From assembly GCA_001643675.2 (NCBI GenBank), contig LSRY02000008.1, positions 1,421,001 through 1,485,000 on the forward strand: a DNA stretch of 64,000 nucleotides, in the 5' to 3' direction. The translations under genes were made by a program, and so were the position numbers. Positions 63,923 to 64,000 of the stretch are shown in pieces. The notes under the pieces are model-generated. The model saw only the letters and a list, made by a program, of their open reading frames with translations, was not told where the DNA came from and ran no database searches. The stretch comes from Monocercomonoides exilis (Eukaryota; Preaxostyla; Oxymonadida; Polymastigidae). Numbering within the stretch: the stretch's first letter is position 1; each line of letters starts with the position of its first letter.

Positions 63923-64000
63923 CTTCTTCTTCTTCTTCTTCTTCTTCTTCTTCTTCTTCTTCTTCTTCTTCTTCTCTTTCTCTTCTTCCTCCCAAGCTGA
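55443..64000 (+). CDS. WDR6/Rtt10-like WD40 protein, multi-exon, cut by right edge
   Basis: Six exons keep a consistent reading phase: 55443-55536, 55813-56441, 57358-57689, 58094-59406, 59843-61014 and 61654 to beyond 64000. They give over 1900 codons so far, against about 1100 in typical WDR6. WD-type blocks appear in the WDR6 order: GPISALSFLDERYLFCG, DWILDCSLL, GIIFHLEWSPCGNFLSS, SGRVWCSCF, HTWSVTSNW, ATGGNDCGVKLWRV, KPGVIKCWKI, YLLVCGDINGAVHVFHL, YSAGANGKIVVFNV, LHGMEIHAASIVSF, MATGGEDTILNIVRF, SIIFSGGSGDFITSWLV. The known role of the family is to bind the Trm7/FTSJ1 methyltransferase for 2'-O-methylation of tRNA position 34. The extra length is Ser runs and Glu/Lys/Arg runs inserted between blades. 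Family assignment is from motif order; exon edges are predicted from phase and splice sites. Confidence 0.68.
55813..56441 (+). CDS. WDR6-like gene exon 2
   Basis: The acceptor is ATCTTTAG|TTCG. It encodes EEKIFLVVNGASKLAILTI, DWILDCSLL, a LLVLGYSRLGCEVFRLG blade, ALSCLVVACGGVQQTIMIA, and an acidic insertion. The donor is CAGGAT|GTATGA at phase 0. Confidence 0.65.
56663..56770 (+). repeat. ATC then TTC microsatellite in intron 2
   Basis: About fifteen CAT/ATC units pass directly into about twenty TTC units. It lies between exons 2 and 3. Confidence 0.9.
57005..57350 (+). repeat. CT-rich microsatellite tract in intron 2
   Basis: This is about 345 bp of almost pure pyrimidine built of TC, TTTC and TTCTC units, ending at the exon 3 acceptor. 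It would serve as an exceptionally long polypyrimidine tract. The Arg/Glu reading frames on the other strand are artefacts of it. Confidence 0.9.
57358..57689 (+). CDS. WDR6-like gene exon 3
   Basis: The acceptor is CTCTTGAG|GGT. It encodes the clear WD blade GIIFHLEWSPCGNFLSS followed by EDRRCCVWHI, then a Ser/Asn-rich run. The donor is TTAT|GTGAGT, leaving two bases of phase. Confidence 0.65.
58094..59406 (+). CDS. WDR6-like gene exon 4
   Basis: The acceptor TTCTCCAG|CATC gives the only phase that joins exon 3 to SGRVWCSCFVSS. It then encodes VAQDTLCRVWRM, a long Glu/Lys/Gly insertion, HTWSVTSNWCP, a second charged insertion, Ser runs, ATGGNDCGVKLWRV, a third charged insertion, and KEMVVGTEEGILFV. 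The donor is TTGAAG|GTTTGT. Confidence 0.65.
59757..59825 (+). repeat. TTTTA pentanucleotide repeat in intron 4
   Basis: Uninterrupted TATTT units lie just before the exon 5 acceptor. Confidence 0.85.
59843..61014 (+). CDS. WDR6-like gene exon 5
   Basis: The acceptor is TTTCAACAG|GAAAGC. It encodes GGISAITPDTQLRRGIFGWN, an acidic insertion, LALGTTRGSIVLLRC, a very Ser-rich stretch, VSVCFKAQNGPIENLVVFEP, a second Arg/Glu-rich stretch, and KPGVIKCWKI. The donor is AAAATT|GTGTGT at phase 0. Confidence 0.62.
61021..61105 (+). repeat. TTAA/TTTA repeat in intron 5
   Basis: ATTTA and ATTA units start directly after the exon 5 donor. Confidence 0.8.
61654..64000 (+). CDS. WDR6-like gene exon 6, open to window end
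   Basis: The acceptor is TTTCTTCAG|TCTCTC; an in-phase alternative is at 61705. The frame stays open to the edge despite many TCT runs. It encodes LLYLLVCGDINGAVHVFHL, FFPSTHGKHPVSFIGD, YSAGANGKIVVFNV, SAGFKHKSLILLDV, SLVHCYNNRGNAFSLTISP, LHGMEIHAASIVSF, ATGGEDTILNIVRF, and SGGSGDFITSWLV. Confidence 0.62.
63896..63976 (+). repeat. TTC trinucleotide run inside exon 6
   Basis: A run of about 27 TTC units is read in frame as poly-Ser (TCT) immediately after SWLVTSS. It is the longest of many coding TCT runs in this exon. Confidence 0.9.

Noticed and set aside
1-64000. tRNA, rRNA or telomere repeats
   Set aside because: No cloverleaf with conserved boxes, rRNA-like stretch or TTAGGG array was recognised by eye. 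A tRNAscan/Infernal run would settle it.

Overview
The window looks like chromosome sequence from a eukaryotic microbe, most likely an oxymonad flagellate (Preaxostyla) close to Monocercomonoides. It is AT-rich, has GT-AG introns, uses the standard stop codons and is full of GAA/TTC microsatellites. Its cysteine-rich beta-helix proteins and a decayed gene at 22-23 kb resemble, from memory only, large lineage-specific families of that group.

Layout. About three quarters of the window is two giant inverted repeats. Palindrome P1 has arms at 1781-11582 and 11675-21406 around a 92-bp spacer. Palindrome P2 has arms at 25291-39972 and 40127-54817 around a 154-bp spacer. P1 carries three and P2 four members (G1-G7) of one surface-type parallel beta-helix family, each present again in the opposite arm. 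All but G5 point toward the palindrome centre. Both palindromes are centred on copies of the same 1.3-1.5 kb module, but their innermost spacers differ. Members are mosaics of shared cassettes and stop at a few recurrent places, so the locus looks like a tandem and inverted archive of gene fragments kept alike by gene conversion. One conversion tract is visible in G1 of the left arm.

Flanks. Positions 1-270 hold the 5' part of another family unit on the minus strand. Between the palindromes (21.4-25.3 kb) lies a frameshifted relic of an uncharacterised oxymonad repeat-protein family. Short fold-back elements lie at or near the P2 ends, and a 379-bp MITE with a TA duplication abuts the right end.

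From 55443 to the right edge runs an ordinary-looking intron-containing gene of at least six exons for a WDR6/Rtt10-like WD40 protein, the partner of the Trm7/FTSJ1 tRNA 2'-O-methyltransferase. Its exons are inflated by long Ser and Glu/Lys/Arg runs, which are the two orientations of one GAA/TTC repeat. No rRNA, tRNA, CRISPR array or telomeric repeat was seen.
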